This document shows positions 7,531 to 15,405 of a stretch of DNA of 64,000 nucleotides, one piece after another (positions within the stretch are counted from its first letter, which is position 1; every line of letters begins with the position of its first letter). Both the position numbers and the translations under genes were made by a program. The notes beneath the pieces were generated by a model. The model was not told where the DNA came from. It worked only from the letters and a program-made list of their open reading frames with translations, and made no database searches. The stretch is from Chitinophaga sp. CF418 (lineage in GTDB: Bacteria > Bacteroidota > Bacteroidia > Chitinophagales > Chitinophagaceae): contig NZ_FRCN01000010.1 of the NCBI RefSeq assembly GCF_900142925.1, forward strand, positions 248,001 through 312,000, in the 5' to 3' direction.

Positions 7531-8099
7531 CAGCGTATTACGTTTTTTTGTTTTATTATCTGTCTCACTTTATCTTTTGCACGCATGTACTGTGTTTTCA
7601 CTGTTGACTCAGAAATATCCAGCATGTTCGCTATTTCTTTGTGTGAGTACTCTTCAAATATGTACAAGTTCAAAACGGTACGGTAACCAGGCGGTAAAAT
7701 ATGTATGGCCTCTTTTATCGCTGCTACCGTCCATGCAAAATTATCTTCGTCTACGATTGCGTTATCTTCTTCTATGTCTATATTGTCCACTTCTTCAAAG
7801 TATACCTTCTTTCTCCTCAGGTGGCTCAGACAGTGATTTACCACTATCCGCTTGATCCAGGCTGTCACACTCCCGGCATTTTCCAGGCGCTCAATGTTCC
7901 TGAATATCTGCATAAAAGCATCCTGCAAAGTATCTTCAGCATCCGCCGGACTCCCTGTCATACGCAAACAGATGTTATACATTGCACCTGAATATGCGTT
8001 GTATAGCTCACGGAATGCGTGCATATCTCCCTTTTTACACCGGGATACCAGGTGGTCTGTTATGGTTGTATTGTTCAAGTTGTTGGCTGATGCTTGCAT
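7530..8099 (-). CDS. ECF-type RNA polymerase sigma factor
   Basis: A 189-residue sigma-70 family factor with only regions 2 and 4. Region 2 is at about residues 25-95 (AFRELYNAYSGAMYNICLRM, then DAEDTLQDAFMQIF). Region 4 is at about 128-180 (LPPGYRTVLNLYIFEEYSHK, then STVKTQYMRAKDKV). It is the first gene of an operon with a membrane protein and two secreted solenoid proteins, so it probably drives envelope-related genes including its own operon. No TAnnTTTG element is evident upstream, which would fit autoregulation through a different promoter type. Confidence 0.92.
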   Translation of the reverse strand: MQASANNLNNTTITDHLVSRCKKGDMHAFRELYNAYSGAMYNICLRMTGSPADAEDTLQDAFMQIFRNIERLENAGSVTAWIKRIVVNHCLSHLRRKKVYFEEVDNIDIEEDNAIVDEDNFAWTVAAIKEAIHILPPGYRTVLNLYIFEEYSHKEIANMLDISESTVKTQYMRAKDKVRQIIKQKNVIR

Positions 8100-8221
8100 A
8101 ATAAAGACATTATTTCAAAAAAAGGTTGCACGTAAAGGGGAATATTTTTGAAGAAACAGGGGGTTAAAAACATTCAAAACATCACAACTATATAAATTTC
8201 AATCATTTACTAATTCAAGAA

Positions 8222-8249
8222 AGGACGCAACCCAAGAATAGGTCACGTC
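8222..8249 (-). terminator. Possible terminator of the beta-barrel receptor gene
   Basis: On the minus strand GGACG..ACC pairs with GGT..CGTCC across small internal loops and is followed by TTTCTTG. The stem is weak, so the call is tentative. Confidence 0.35.
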
Positions 8250-8286
8250 CCGTTCCATCCTTATATATACCTAAAAACAGGTCATA

Positions 8287-10749
8287 TCAGTTTCCGTCCT
8301 TCACACGGTTCTGTTCATCTTCCAGACCGGTTTTACGGGTGCGTGCAGCTTTTATACTGGTATTTCCGAAACGGTAGTTGAAAGAGAGTCTGAACTGCTG
8401 GCTTTCCCACTTGCTATATACGCCAGTGTAACGGCCTGCATTTTCAAAATTTCCGCGGAAGCGCTGCATATTAAAAACGTCACTTACATTGAATTTAATA
8501 CTTCCCTTTTTGTGCATGATCTGTTTGGATACACCCATATCAACAGCAGCCATTGATTTCATCCTGAACAGGCCTTCATCAGCAACCTGGGGAGAGAGAT
8601 AGAAAACACTTACTTCAGCACCGATACCCGCAGGTAAAGTGAAAGTCTGTTGTGTACGTCCCATAAATCCGCCACCGGAAACAGTTACCAGGCGGTTGTC
8701 GACCATAGTCTGGAACTTGTTATAATATCCTGACAGATAAGTGAAGCTGCTCCACCATTTGGTGATGGTCACCGGGAAAGAAACATTCAGGTTTACGATA
8801 TCAGACTTGGCAACGTTCAGGTATTTATAACGGAGCGTCAGTGTATCTCCTGTGATCACATCCTTATCAGCTTCAATAATTTGCGTGATCTTATCTTTGG
8901 TATGTGTATAGCCAACTGAAGTAGTCAGGAAATGTTTAAATGTATGTGTCAGCTCAATATTGTTAGAGTAAGAAGGTTTCAGATAAGGATTACCTGCCAC
9001 AATAGTATATCTGTCCAGGTAAATCTCAAACGGATTCAGATCTCCATAATCAGGTCTCTGTAAACGGCGGCTGTAAGAGATTCCCAGCTGATGATTCTTT
9101 GATGCTTCGTAGCTAACAAATACACTCGGGAAGAGATTAAAATAGCTGGTATCATTCACCTGATTGATAGTAAGGGAATTGCCTTCCACATTACTTTGTT
9201 CAGCGCGTAAGCCTAACTGTACATTTACCTTTTTGAACTGTTTCTGGAAGTTGATGTACGCTGCATTTACGTTCTCTTTATAAAGGAAATGGTTAGAGCG
9301 GTTCTTATCATACACCCAGTTTCCACCGCGCAGAGAATCAAATTTTGCATTATTATCTGTCTTCACAAAACTCAGCTTAAAACCAGCTTCAAATTTGGCC
9401 TGATGGCGTAACGGATGTACGTAGTCTGCTTTAATCGTTTTAATATCGATCGTGCTGGGTTGATCATTACGGGAAGTATCACCATGCATGTAATTTTTAC
9501 CAGCTGCATCCCATATGGTGGAGTAAATACTAGTATTCCGCTTATCCGTATTGCGTCCGTAATCCAGGTCCACATTCAATTCTTTGCCTGTAGTATCCAG
9601 TATCGCCCTGTAGTTGACGTTGTACGCCCATCTTTTTGCGTGTCCTTCATAGTAGGTACGTGTCTTCAATACTGAATCAATTGTTTCCCTGCCTCCTATT
9701 GTGGTGGTGGCGTTTGCCGGTTCATTGGAATTCCAGGTACTTGCATCAACCATCACACCGATTGTATGATTCTTGCTGATAAAGTAATCACCACCAATTT
9801 TAACAGCATGGTAATCTGATTTCCTGTGCCGGATGTTCTCCTGATCGAATACGGTGTACTGTCCGTCAGTAGTACCGGTACGGTGCAGTCCAAGATGTTG
9901 TTCATTCTCCCGGTGATTATAATTGTAAGATCCGAAGAGATTGAATTTCTCATTGCGATGGTTCAGGTTCAGCGATCCGCCCCATTTGGGAGTCAGGCCA
10001 TAGGCGCCGGATATTGACACGTTACCATTGGTACCCACTGTCCTATTCTTCTTCAATTTAATGTTGATGATCCCGGCGTTGCCCGCTGCATCGTATTTGG
10101 CGGAAGGATTGGTGATCAGTTCAATTTGCTCAATATTGCTACTGGGCATACTTTTCAGCAGCTGGGCAACGTCCTGGGAACTCATGTTAGTGGGTTTGCC
10201 ATCAATCATGATAATGACACCACTCTTATTTTTGAGGTTGATATTATCATCTTTGTCTATTGTAACGCCAGGTGACTTTTCCAGTACATCCATAGCCGTA
10301 CCACCAGCGCCGATAATGCTGCTTTCAACATTCACTACCATTTTATCAGCCCTTTGCTCTACAAACGGCTTTTTGGCAGTCACATTCACTTCTTTAAGAT
10401 TTTTTGCATCTGTTCCCAGTGAAAGCGTCTCTATTGTCACAGGTGCGCTTCCCTTGATTTCAAAAGGTTTGCTAAAAGCTTTTGTCATACCAACATAAGC
10501 AGCCGCAATCAGGTACTTCCCCTGTTTCACCTGCTCGAATTCGTACTGACCACTGATGTCGGCAATAGCCCCTTTCACCAGGGAGGAATCTTTTGCTTTT
10601 AATAAGGTAATGGTGGCAAATTCAACAGGTTTATTCCCTGTCTGTGTAACGCGGCCAGAGATCCTGGCGGTCTCAATGGTCTGTGCCTGGGTGGTTTTGA
10701 TGCTGCACAGTAATAAAACGGAGGCCAACAATGTAGTAGTCGATTTCAT
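8287..10749 (-). CDS. Outer membrane beta-barrel protein, TonB receptor-like
   Basis: An 820-residue outer-membrane protein. A signal peptide (1-22) is followed by a carboxypeptidase-like regulatory domain (about 27-115, ISGRVTQTGNKPVEFATI). Next come a plug domain (about 125-225, with GTAMDVLEKSPGVTID and GVIIMIDGKPTNMSS) and a long C-terminal beta-barrel of the OMP_b-brl_3 type. No SusD partner gene or obvious TonB box is present, so its ligand is unknown; such proteins commonly import a peptide, metal chelate or glycan, or act in envelope biogenesis. It is transcribed alone. A pair of repeats at 10801-10831 may be its operator. Confidence 0.88.
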   Translation of the reverse strand: MKSTTTLLASVLLLCSIKTTQAQTIETARISGRVTQTGNKPVEFATITLLKAKDSSLVKGAIADISGQYEFEQVKQGKYLIAAAYVGMTKAFSKPFEIKGSAPVTIETLSLGTDAKNLKEVNVTAKKPFVEQRADKMVVNVESSIIGAGGTAMDVLEKSPGVTIDKDDNINLKNKSGVIIMIDGKPTNMSSQDVAQLLKSMPSSNIEQIELITNPSAKYDAAGNAGIINIKLKKNRTVGTNGNVSISGAYGLTPKWGGSLNLNHRNEKFNLFGSYNYNHRENEQHLGLHRTGTTDGQYTVFDQENIRHRKSDYHAVKIGGDYFISKNHTIGVMVDASTWNSNEPANATTTIGGRETIDSVLKTRTYYEGHAKRWAYNVNYRAILDTTGKELNVDLDYGRNTDKRNTSIYSTIWDAAGKNYMHGDTSRNDQPSTIDIKTIKADYVHPLRHQAKFEAGFKLSFVKTDNNAKFDSLRGGNWVYDKNRSNHFLYKENVNAAYINFQKQFKKVNVQLGLRAEQSNVEGNSLTINQVNDTSYFNLFPSVFVSYEASKNHQLGISYSRRLQRPDYGDLNPFEIYLDRYTIVAGNPYLKPSYSNNIELTHTFKHFLTTSVGYTHTKDKITQIIEADKDVITGDTLTLRYKYLNVAKSDIVNLNVSFPVTITKWWSSFTYLSGYYNKFQTMVDNRLVTVSGGGFMGRTQQTFTLPAGIGAEVSVFYLSPQVADEGLFRMKSMAAVDMGVSKQIMHKKGSIKFNVSDVFNMQRFRGNFENAGRYTGVYSKWESQQFRLSFNYRFGNTSIKAARTRKTGLEDEQNRVKDGN

Positions 10750-10800
10750 ATAAGGATGATTTAAATTTATTATAAGCTTCTTTTCAATTCTTTGATGTTA

Positions 10801-10831
10801 TAGAACCGTTCTTAGTACAGAACCTTTCTTA
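10801..10831. promoter_or_regulatory. Paired AGAACC-TTCT repeats upstream of receptor gene
   Basis: Two similar boxes, TAGAACCGTTCTTA and CAGAACCTTTCTTA, lie 16 bases apart. The first contains the perfect inverted repeat AGAAC-C-GTTCT. They sit about 50-80 bases upstream of the receptor ATG, downstream of a weak promoter-like TACCTTTA (minus strand, about 10853), a position suited to a repressor. Confidence 0.35.
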
Positions 10832-10990
10832 AACAACTACAGTGTAAAGGTAGGTATTGTGCATTGCATAGTACATAGTTTTACACAAGCGGTATCCTGG
10901 TAGGGATGATTGGCAAAAGTTCAAGAAAGGTGACAGGAAGATTCCTGATAAAGACGGATGGGAATGAATTTCGTTACAAAGTTGATGCAA

Positions 10991-11024
10991 TAAAAAAAGC
11001 ATTGCCCCTAAAAAAGCAATGCCT
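10991..11024 (-). terminator. Intrinsic terminator after the hemerythrin-like gene
   Basis: A stem of GCATTGC with GCAATGC is flanked by an A-run that becomes TTTTTTT on the minus strand. It closes the lgt-hemerythrin pair. Confidence 0.75.
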
Positions 11025-11047
11025 TGATAATTATAAGGTTATTGGAC

Positions 11048-11473
11048 TCAGGTCCAGCTAATAGCTTCCAGCACTTCAGGGAGTTCTGTCTGCAATTTCT
11101 CAAAGAATACCCTTTCTTCCTTCCTTATGTGCGCTTCCAGGCTTCTGGCCAGCACGTCCATCGCGGAAACCAGGTCGGTATTTTCAGTGAGCGCGCTATA
11201 CATACGGGAGATCTGCTGATGCTCCTGTATCAGGTCTTTTATTATTTCATCTATTTCGGGATGCCGGCCGGCGCATACTTCAAAAAGATATTCTTCTTTC
11301 TGGATATGAGGGACCATTACTTCCTGGAAGACTTTTACAATATAAGCCAGCTTCGCATTGGTTTCCAACGGAAATCCTTCATATGCGGCTGCATCATTCT
11401 TGAGGTACCGGCACACGAACAGTAAACGCTTGTGTTCTTGTGACAACGGTATCAGGACTGGGTGACGTTGCAT
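11048..11473 (-). CDS. Hemerythrin-like HHE domain protein
   Basis: A 141-residue four-helix protein of the hemerythrin/HHE class, which uses His and carboxylate ligands for a di-iron site that binds oxygen or nitric oxide or senses redox. Visible candidate ligands are His14 in SQEHKRLL, the VPHIQKEE segment near 55, QEHQQ near 84 and AHIRKEERVFFE near 113. The function is a family inference. It begins two bases after the lgt stop, so it is translated from the same message, an unusual partner for Lgt. Confidence 0.75.
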   Translation of the reverse strand: MQRHPVLIPLSQEHKRLLFVCRYLKNDAAAYEGFPLETNAKLAYIVKVFQEVMVPHIQKEEYLFEVCAGRHPEIDEIIKDLIQEHQQISRMYSALTENTDLVSAMDVLARSLEAHIRKEERVFFEKLQTELPEVLEAISWT

Positions 11474-11475
11474 GA

Positions 11476-12774
11476 TCAGACTACTGGTTTTGCTGCTTTA
11501 TATATTTTACGGCAATACCAAACTAACGCGGCGCCACCTATTATCATTAAAGAAGATATTATTTCAGCCTGGGTAGGACGAAATCCGAAGATGTCATATT
11601 TCGTGTTTACTCTGATCTTTTCGATGAAGAAACGCTCTACCCCATTCATTATCAGGTAAATGCCAAAAATAACACCTGGAATGGTGATCTTTTTGCGCAG
11701 GCTCCATAAAGCAACAAAGAGTAAGAGACAAACAATGATCTCATACAGCGCAGTGGGATAAACGGCTATCGGCAGTACACTACAGTACTTACCCGTGCAA
11801 CCCGCCATCTGTACACCTTCATTGATCACGTTATGAGGATAACCATAGGCAAAGAACCAGTCCGGTAGAAAACTTAAGCCACCGGGCTTAGTAAATGGCG
11901 CATGAGGTATGTGCTCCAGCATTCCATACTGCCTGGTGAAAAACTGTTCATTCGCCTTTACAACTTCCTGGAATTTTGAAGGATCCACTGCTTGTACCTT
12001 GCCAGCAGCATCCGTGATATAACTGCTGTTATAGATGCCCCAGTCACCATCACCGGAGAAGTGGCATCCCATACGTCCAACGCCATAAGCCAGCATAAGT
12101 CCGGGAGCTGCACTGTCTATCAGGTGCCAGATATTGATTCCTTTTTTAGCTGCATAACGTATAATAACTATAGACGCGAGGATAAGTCCACCGTAAAACG
12201 TAAGACCACTAAAAGACAACAGTGCTCCTACCGGGTCCTGCACAAAATCGCCCCAGTTCTCAAGGTTATGAAAGATCTTGGCGCCCAGCAGACCGGCAAC
12301 AGCCGCCATGACTGTAAAATCAGGCACCCGTTGATGAGGCATGATCGTGATAGTCTCTTCCTTCGGCTTTGGCAGCTCCTGTTTCTTGGCAGATCTGTAT
12401 TTCAGATAAGCAAAAAAGCCACCCAATGCAATTCCCCCCAGCAGATTTCCGCGGGAAGATAATATATATGACTGGAGATCCTGGGAGGCTTCTGCCCATT
12501 CGGAGGCTAATCCCAATATCTTGTATCCTAAAACAAAGCCCAGCAAACCATGGATCAACACTTCGGTCATGTTAACCGGCTTACCGGTTATTACTTTTTC
12601 AGGTACTCCTGTAAGCCAGCCTAATTGCTCTCTTCTTTTCAGCTCACTTGTCAATACATAAGCAGCCGCCAGAAAAGCAACGGCAACAAAAAAACCGAAT
12701 GTCTGCAGAAGTTTAAGTAAAGGGATGTCTAAACCGAAAAGGTCGTGAAACGCGTAATATAAATTAGGATACAT
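11476..12774 (-). CDS. lgt: Prolipoprotein diacylglyceryl transferase
   Basis: Integral membrane enzyme that attaches diacylglycerol to the lipobox Cys of prolipoproteins, the first step of lipoprotein maturation. At 432 residues it is longer than the 260-300 of most Lgt proteins, with an extended N terminus and a periplasmic-looking insertion around residues 260-320. The Lgt signature is GVGRMGCHFSGDGDWG near residue 230, and the C-terminal block GVERFFIEKIRVN is typical. The ATG at 12774 is preferred to a TTG at 12780. About eight predicted lipoproteins in this window would be its substrates. Confidence 0.9.
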   Translation of the reverse strand: MYPNLYYAFHDLFGLDIPLLKLLQTFGFFVAVAFLAAAYVLTSELKRREQLGWLTGVPEKVITGKPVNMTEVLIHGLLGFVLGYKILGLASEWAEASQDLQSYILSSRGNLLGGIALGGFFAYLKYRSAKKQELPKPKEETITIMPHQRVPDFTVMAAVAGLLGAKIFHNLENWGDFVQDPVGALLSFSGLTFYGGLILASIVIIRYAAKKGINIWHLIDSAAPGLMLAYGVGRMGCHFSGDGDWGIYNSSYITDAAGKVQAVDPSKFQEVVKANEQFFTRQYGMLEHIPHAPFTKPGGLSFLPDWFFAYGYPHNVINEGVQMAGCTGKYCSVLPIAVYPTALYEIIVCLLLFVALWSLRKKITIPGVIFGIYLIMNGVERFFIEKIRVNTKYDIFGFRPTQAEIISSLMIIGGAALVWYCRKIYKAAKPVV

Positions 12775-12950
12775 AGCCAAAAAAAATTGGTGATCTGAAT
12801 TTTCCTATGAACAAAGCCGAATTAGTCAAATGGAAAATCAAACCACCAAAGTAAGCTGTAAAAATCACAAATTCCAAATCATAATTCCTTTTTCTATTGT
12901 GTAAACAATATATTAACAACAGAAAAAAGAATTACGATCCGGATAAATTT

Positions 12951-13364
12951 TTAGCAGTATTGCTCAAAAGCGTCAACCAGGTTTGCTGCGATCATCTGCG
13001 CAGGACGACCTTCGATCATATGACGCTCAATAAAGTGCACCAGCTGACCATCTTTAAATAAAGCGATCGCAGGTGAAGATGGAGGATAAGGTAACAGGTG
13101 AGAACGGATCTGTTGTACAGCCGCCATATCAAATCCTGCGAAGCTGGTCGTTAGTCTATCAGGTTTCTTCTGGCTATGGGCTACAGCTAATAAAACACCC
13201 GGACGAGCAGTACCTGCAGAGCAACCACAAACTGAATTGATCATTACCAGTGTAGTTCCTTCCTTCTTTAAAGTCTCATCTACTTTTTCCGGTGACAGCA
13301 ATTCTTCAAAACCATTATCTGTCAATTCTGCCTTCATTGGCAGTACAAGTTCTGCTGGATACAT
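12951..13364 (-). CDS. BrxA/BrxB family bacilliredoxin
   Basis: A 137-residue thioredoxin-fold protein of the YphP/YqiW family, which removes bacillithiol or other low-molecular-weight thiols from oxidised proteins. The CGC redox motif is in VMINSVCGCSAGTARPG, and the N terminus PAELVLPMKAELTDNGFEEL aligns with the family. Whether this organism makes bacillithiol cannot be told here. The ATG at 13364 is chosen: the alternative TTG at 13400 would overlap a promoter-like element at 13398-13405. Confidence 0.88.
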   Translation of the reverse strand: MYPAELVLPMKAELTDNGFEELLSPEKVDETLKKEGTTLVMINSVCGCSAGTARPGVLLAVAHSQKKPDRLTTSFAGFDMAAVQQIRSHLLPYPPSSPAIALFKDGQLVHFIERHMIEGRPAQMIAANLVDAFEQYC

Positions 13365-13397
13365 ATAACTACAATTTTTTTTGTTCGATAGTTTCCA

Positions 13398-13405
13398 CAA
13401 AGTTA
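13398..13405 (-). promoter_or_regulatory. Candidate -7 element for the bacilliredoxin gene
   Basis: The minus strand reads TAACTTTG, an exact TAnnTTTG match, 34 bases before the ATG at 13364. It overlaps the earlier TTG and so helps to fix the start. Confidence 0.5.
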
Positions 13406-13528
13406 ATCATAAGCTGATAAATAGAAAAACATGAATGAATATGCCGTAATGTCATTAAAAACAACATAAAAGAGACAAAAAGTCCGGTACGTACTCCCAT
13501 ATTATAGCAAAATAGCAGATTTAATGCC

Positions 13529-13553
13529 ATGGTATTCCGTTTGCATATACCAT
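13529..13553. promoter_or_regulatory. Inverted repeat upstream of hsp20
   Basis: ATGGTAT-N11-ATACCAT is a perfect 7-bp inverted repeat ending 42 bases before the hsp20 ATG. Its position suggests a stress-regulator binding site. It is unlike the CIRCE sequence and unlike the inverted repeat before groES. Confidence 0.45.
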
Positions 13554-13594
13554 CCCGAACAAATTTTTAAAACAAACACTAAAATTTATAAACA

Positions 13595-14050
13595 ATGACT
13601 TTCGTAAAATTCAACCAGGCACCTGCAGTAAAATCCTTCGGCGGTTTAGTAGAAGAAATTTTTAACAATGCTGGTTTTAACAAAGCCTGGAAAGACGACT
13701 TCCACACAAATGACTTTTATGGCGCTTATCCCCCTGTGAATATCACAGAAACTAAAGACGCCTACCAGGTAGACTTGCTGGTTCCGGGATTATCCAAAGA
13801 AGACTTTAAGATCAATCTGGAGAACAAAACCCTGACTATTAGCGCAGAGAAAGTGGCAGAAAGCAAAGATGAGAGCCAGAAACAATTACGCAGAGAGTTC
13901 AACGTCCGTTCATTCAAACGCTCTTTTACCCTGAATGAACAGGTGGATGCTGAAAAGATTCAGGCAAAATATGAAAATGGTATTCTAAAACTGCAGTTAG
14001 CGAAGAAAGAAAATGTGCAGGACCCGGCTAAAGTGATTGTAGTAGAATAA
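13595..14050 (+). CDS. Hsp20/alpha-crystallin small heat-shock protein
   Basis: A 151-residue ATP-independent chaperone that holds unfolding proteins. The alpha-crystallin domain spans about residues 45-140 (PPVNITETKDAYQVDLLVPG to YENGILKLQLAKKE), with the family signature ENGILKL. The C-terminal tail KVIVVE supplies an I/V-x-I/V oligomerisation motif. The gene is monocistronic with a strong terminator. A 7-bp inverted repeat upstream may give heat or stress control. Confidence 0.95.
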   Translation: MTFVKFNQAPAVKSFGGLVEEIFNNAGFNKAWKDDFHTNDFYGAYPPVNITETKDAYQVDLLVPGLSKEDFKINLENKTLTISAEKVAESKDESQKQLRREFNVRSFKRSFTLNEQVDAEKIQAKYENGILKLQLAKKENVQDPAKVIVVE

Positions 14051-14072
14051 GAGAAAGGTTGAATAAGTGTGA

Positions 14073-14100
14073 TTCCCCTCCCTTACCGGGAGGGGATTTT
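14073..14100 (+). terminator. Intrinsic terminator of hsp20
   Basis: A perfect 8-bp stem CCCCTCCC with GGGAGGGG is followed by ATTTTTATTTTT. Confidence 0.85.
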
Positions 14101-14200
14101 TATTTTTACCCCACTAGCACGAATTTCCCAAATAATTCACACAAACGTTTAAGAACGAAACTGTTTTTATAGGATAATTTGCCATACAACTATATGGGCT

Positions 14201-15040
14201 ATGCCGCAACTGTTAAAAAAAATATATATACTGGCAGTTAAAATCTACCGCAACACTGAGAATGCGGTGATTGGCAATACTTTACATATTTGTATTGATT
14301 CCAGGGAACGATGCAATGCGAGGTTATTATTTGATTACCTGTTCTTTCACCTGTTACTTTTAATCCCAGTATCCCTCATTGGCTTGTACACACATAATAC
14401 AACGGAACTGTTACTGATAGTCGCCTTTGTGATCTCCCTGGGGGGCTGTCTTATAATGGTCCGGAACGGGGTACCGGTCAAAACGGTGAGCATCATAGCA
14501 GCCTTTGTGACATTCATCATGCCAGCCCTTTGCTCATTTTTCAATAACCAGGATCTGTCTCTCCGATACTCAATGATATGGGTACTGAGTATCCTGTTCT
14601 GTTATATTACCACTAATATAGCAGCAACACTTGCACTTGGCGGACTACTTTGCAGCTATCTGAGCCTGGTGGCCTGGATGAAAGTGAATAGTATAACGAC
14701 CTACGTGATGCCCGGTTTCACTCCGGAACAGAGTTTTATTTTTACTCCCGTGCTTGCGGGTTTTTATATCATATTCCTTATCAGGGTGTTAGGCGCTCAT
14801 TACCGGAATATATTCAGGTCAGAACATGAGCGTACACTGCAGAAACAAAAGCAGCATTCCTCTTTGCTGAGCCAGCACCTTACAAAACAATTCATTATTC
14901 TTAAAGGACTTTCACGTTCAGGAAAATCCAAATACCTTGATGGAAACAAGGAATTGCTGGAAGCCTGCCTGATAGAAATTGAAAAACAGTGTGAAAGTGC
15001 CATAGACTACCTGGACAATGGCCCGCACCTGGAAAGTTAA
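14201..15040 (+). CDS. Six-helix membrane protein with cytoplasmic tail, unknown
   Basis: A 279-residue integral membrane protein not assigned to a family. Hydrophobic helices lie at about 43-63, 69-87, 93-113, 122-139, 141-160 and 177-198. They are followed by a polar, helix-forming tail (about 200-279) that starts with a coiled-coil-like stretch HERTLQKQKQHSSLLSQHLT. The layout copies the sensor half of membrane histidine kinases, but there is no H-box, N, G1 or F motif, nor any other catalytic domain. No response regulator is adjacent. It may be an orphan sensor, a truncated kinase or an unrelated membrane protein. A terminator-like hairpin lies 250 bases downstream. Confidence 0.7.
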   Translation: MPQLLKKIYILAVKIYRNTENAVIGNTLHICIDSRERCNARLLFDYLFFHLLLLIPVSLIGLYTHNTTELLLIVAFVISLGGCLIMVRNGVPVKTVSIIAAFVTFIMPALCSFFNNQDLSLRYSMIWVLSILFCYITTNIAATLALGGLLCSYLSLVAWMKVNSITTYVMPGFTPEQSFIFTPVLAGFYIIFLIRVLGAHYRNIFRSEHERTLQKQKQHSSLLSQHLTKQFIILKGLSRSGKSKYLDGNKELLEACLIEIEKQCESAIDYLDNGPHLES

Positions 15041-15289
15041 CGCCTAAGTCCGGCGCATACACTTCCGTGTGAGGGCTTGGTAATGATGGTAAGGAACTTT
15101 TACAAAAATTACAACTTTCGGGTATTTCCCACCTTTCTGAACCGCCTTACCTTTGTCATGTAAACAAACAGGGTCCTATTCTCCCTATACACCAACTGAT
15201 TCTCTTTCTCCCTATACACCACACCTTTTTATCCCTTCCTGGTCTTATTTTCCTATATGCTTTTGATGGTAAACCTATGCCTTGAAATG

Positions 15290-15317
15290 GCTCTTCTGCA
15301 TAAGGGGAGCTTTTTTT
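15290..15317 (+). terminator. Likely terminator for the six-helix membrane protein gene
   Basis: GCTCTTC pairs with GGGGAGC (two G-U pairs) around a 7-base loop and is followed by seven T. It lies 250 bases after the stop, so a long 3' untranslated region would result. Confidence 0.5.
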
Positions 15318-15351
15318 ATTTTATGCGGGCCAACCTGAACGATATAAAAAT

Positions 15352-15378
15352 GAAAAACCCCGCGAGAAGTCGCGGGGT
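15352..15378 (-). terminator. Intrinsic terminator of speA
   Basis: A perfect 9-bp stem (ACCCCGCGA with TCGCGGGGT) around GAAG is followed on the minus strand by TTTTTCA. Confidence 0.85.
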
Positions 15379-15405
15379 GTGTCAGTGGATTACTAACCCA
15401 TTTTT

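Larger units (their letters stand above)
15041..15405. other. Intergenic region with short direct repeat
   Basis: This 365-base stretch between convergent genes holds two copies of CTCCCTATACACCA (15181-15194 and 15208-15221, 27 bases apart), a plus-strand terminator-like hairpin at 15290-15317 and the speA terminator at 15352-15378. No coding sequence is supported. Confidence 0.6.
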
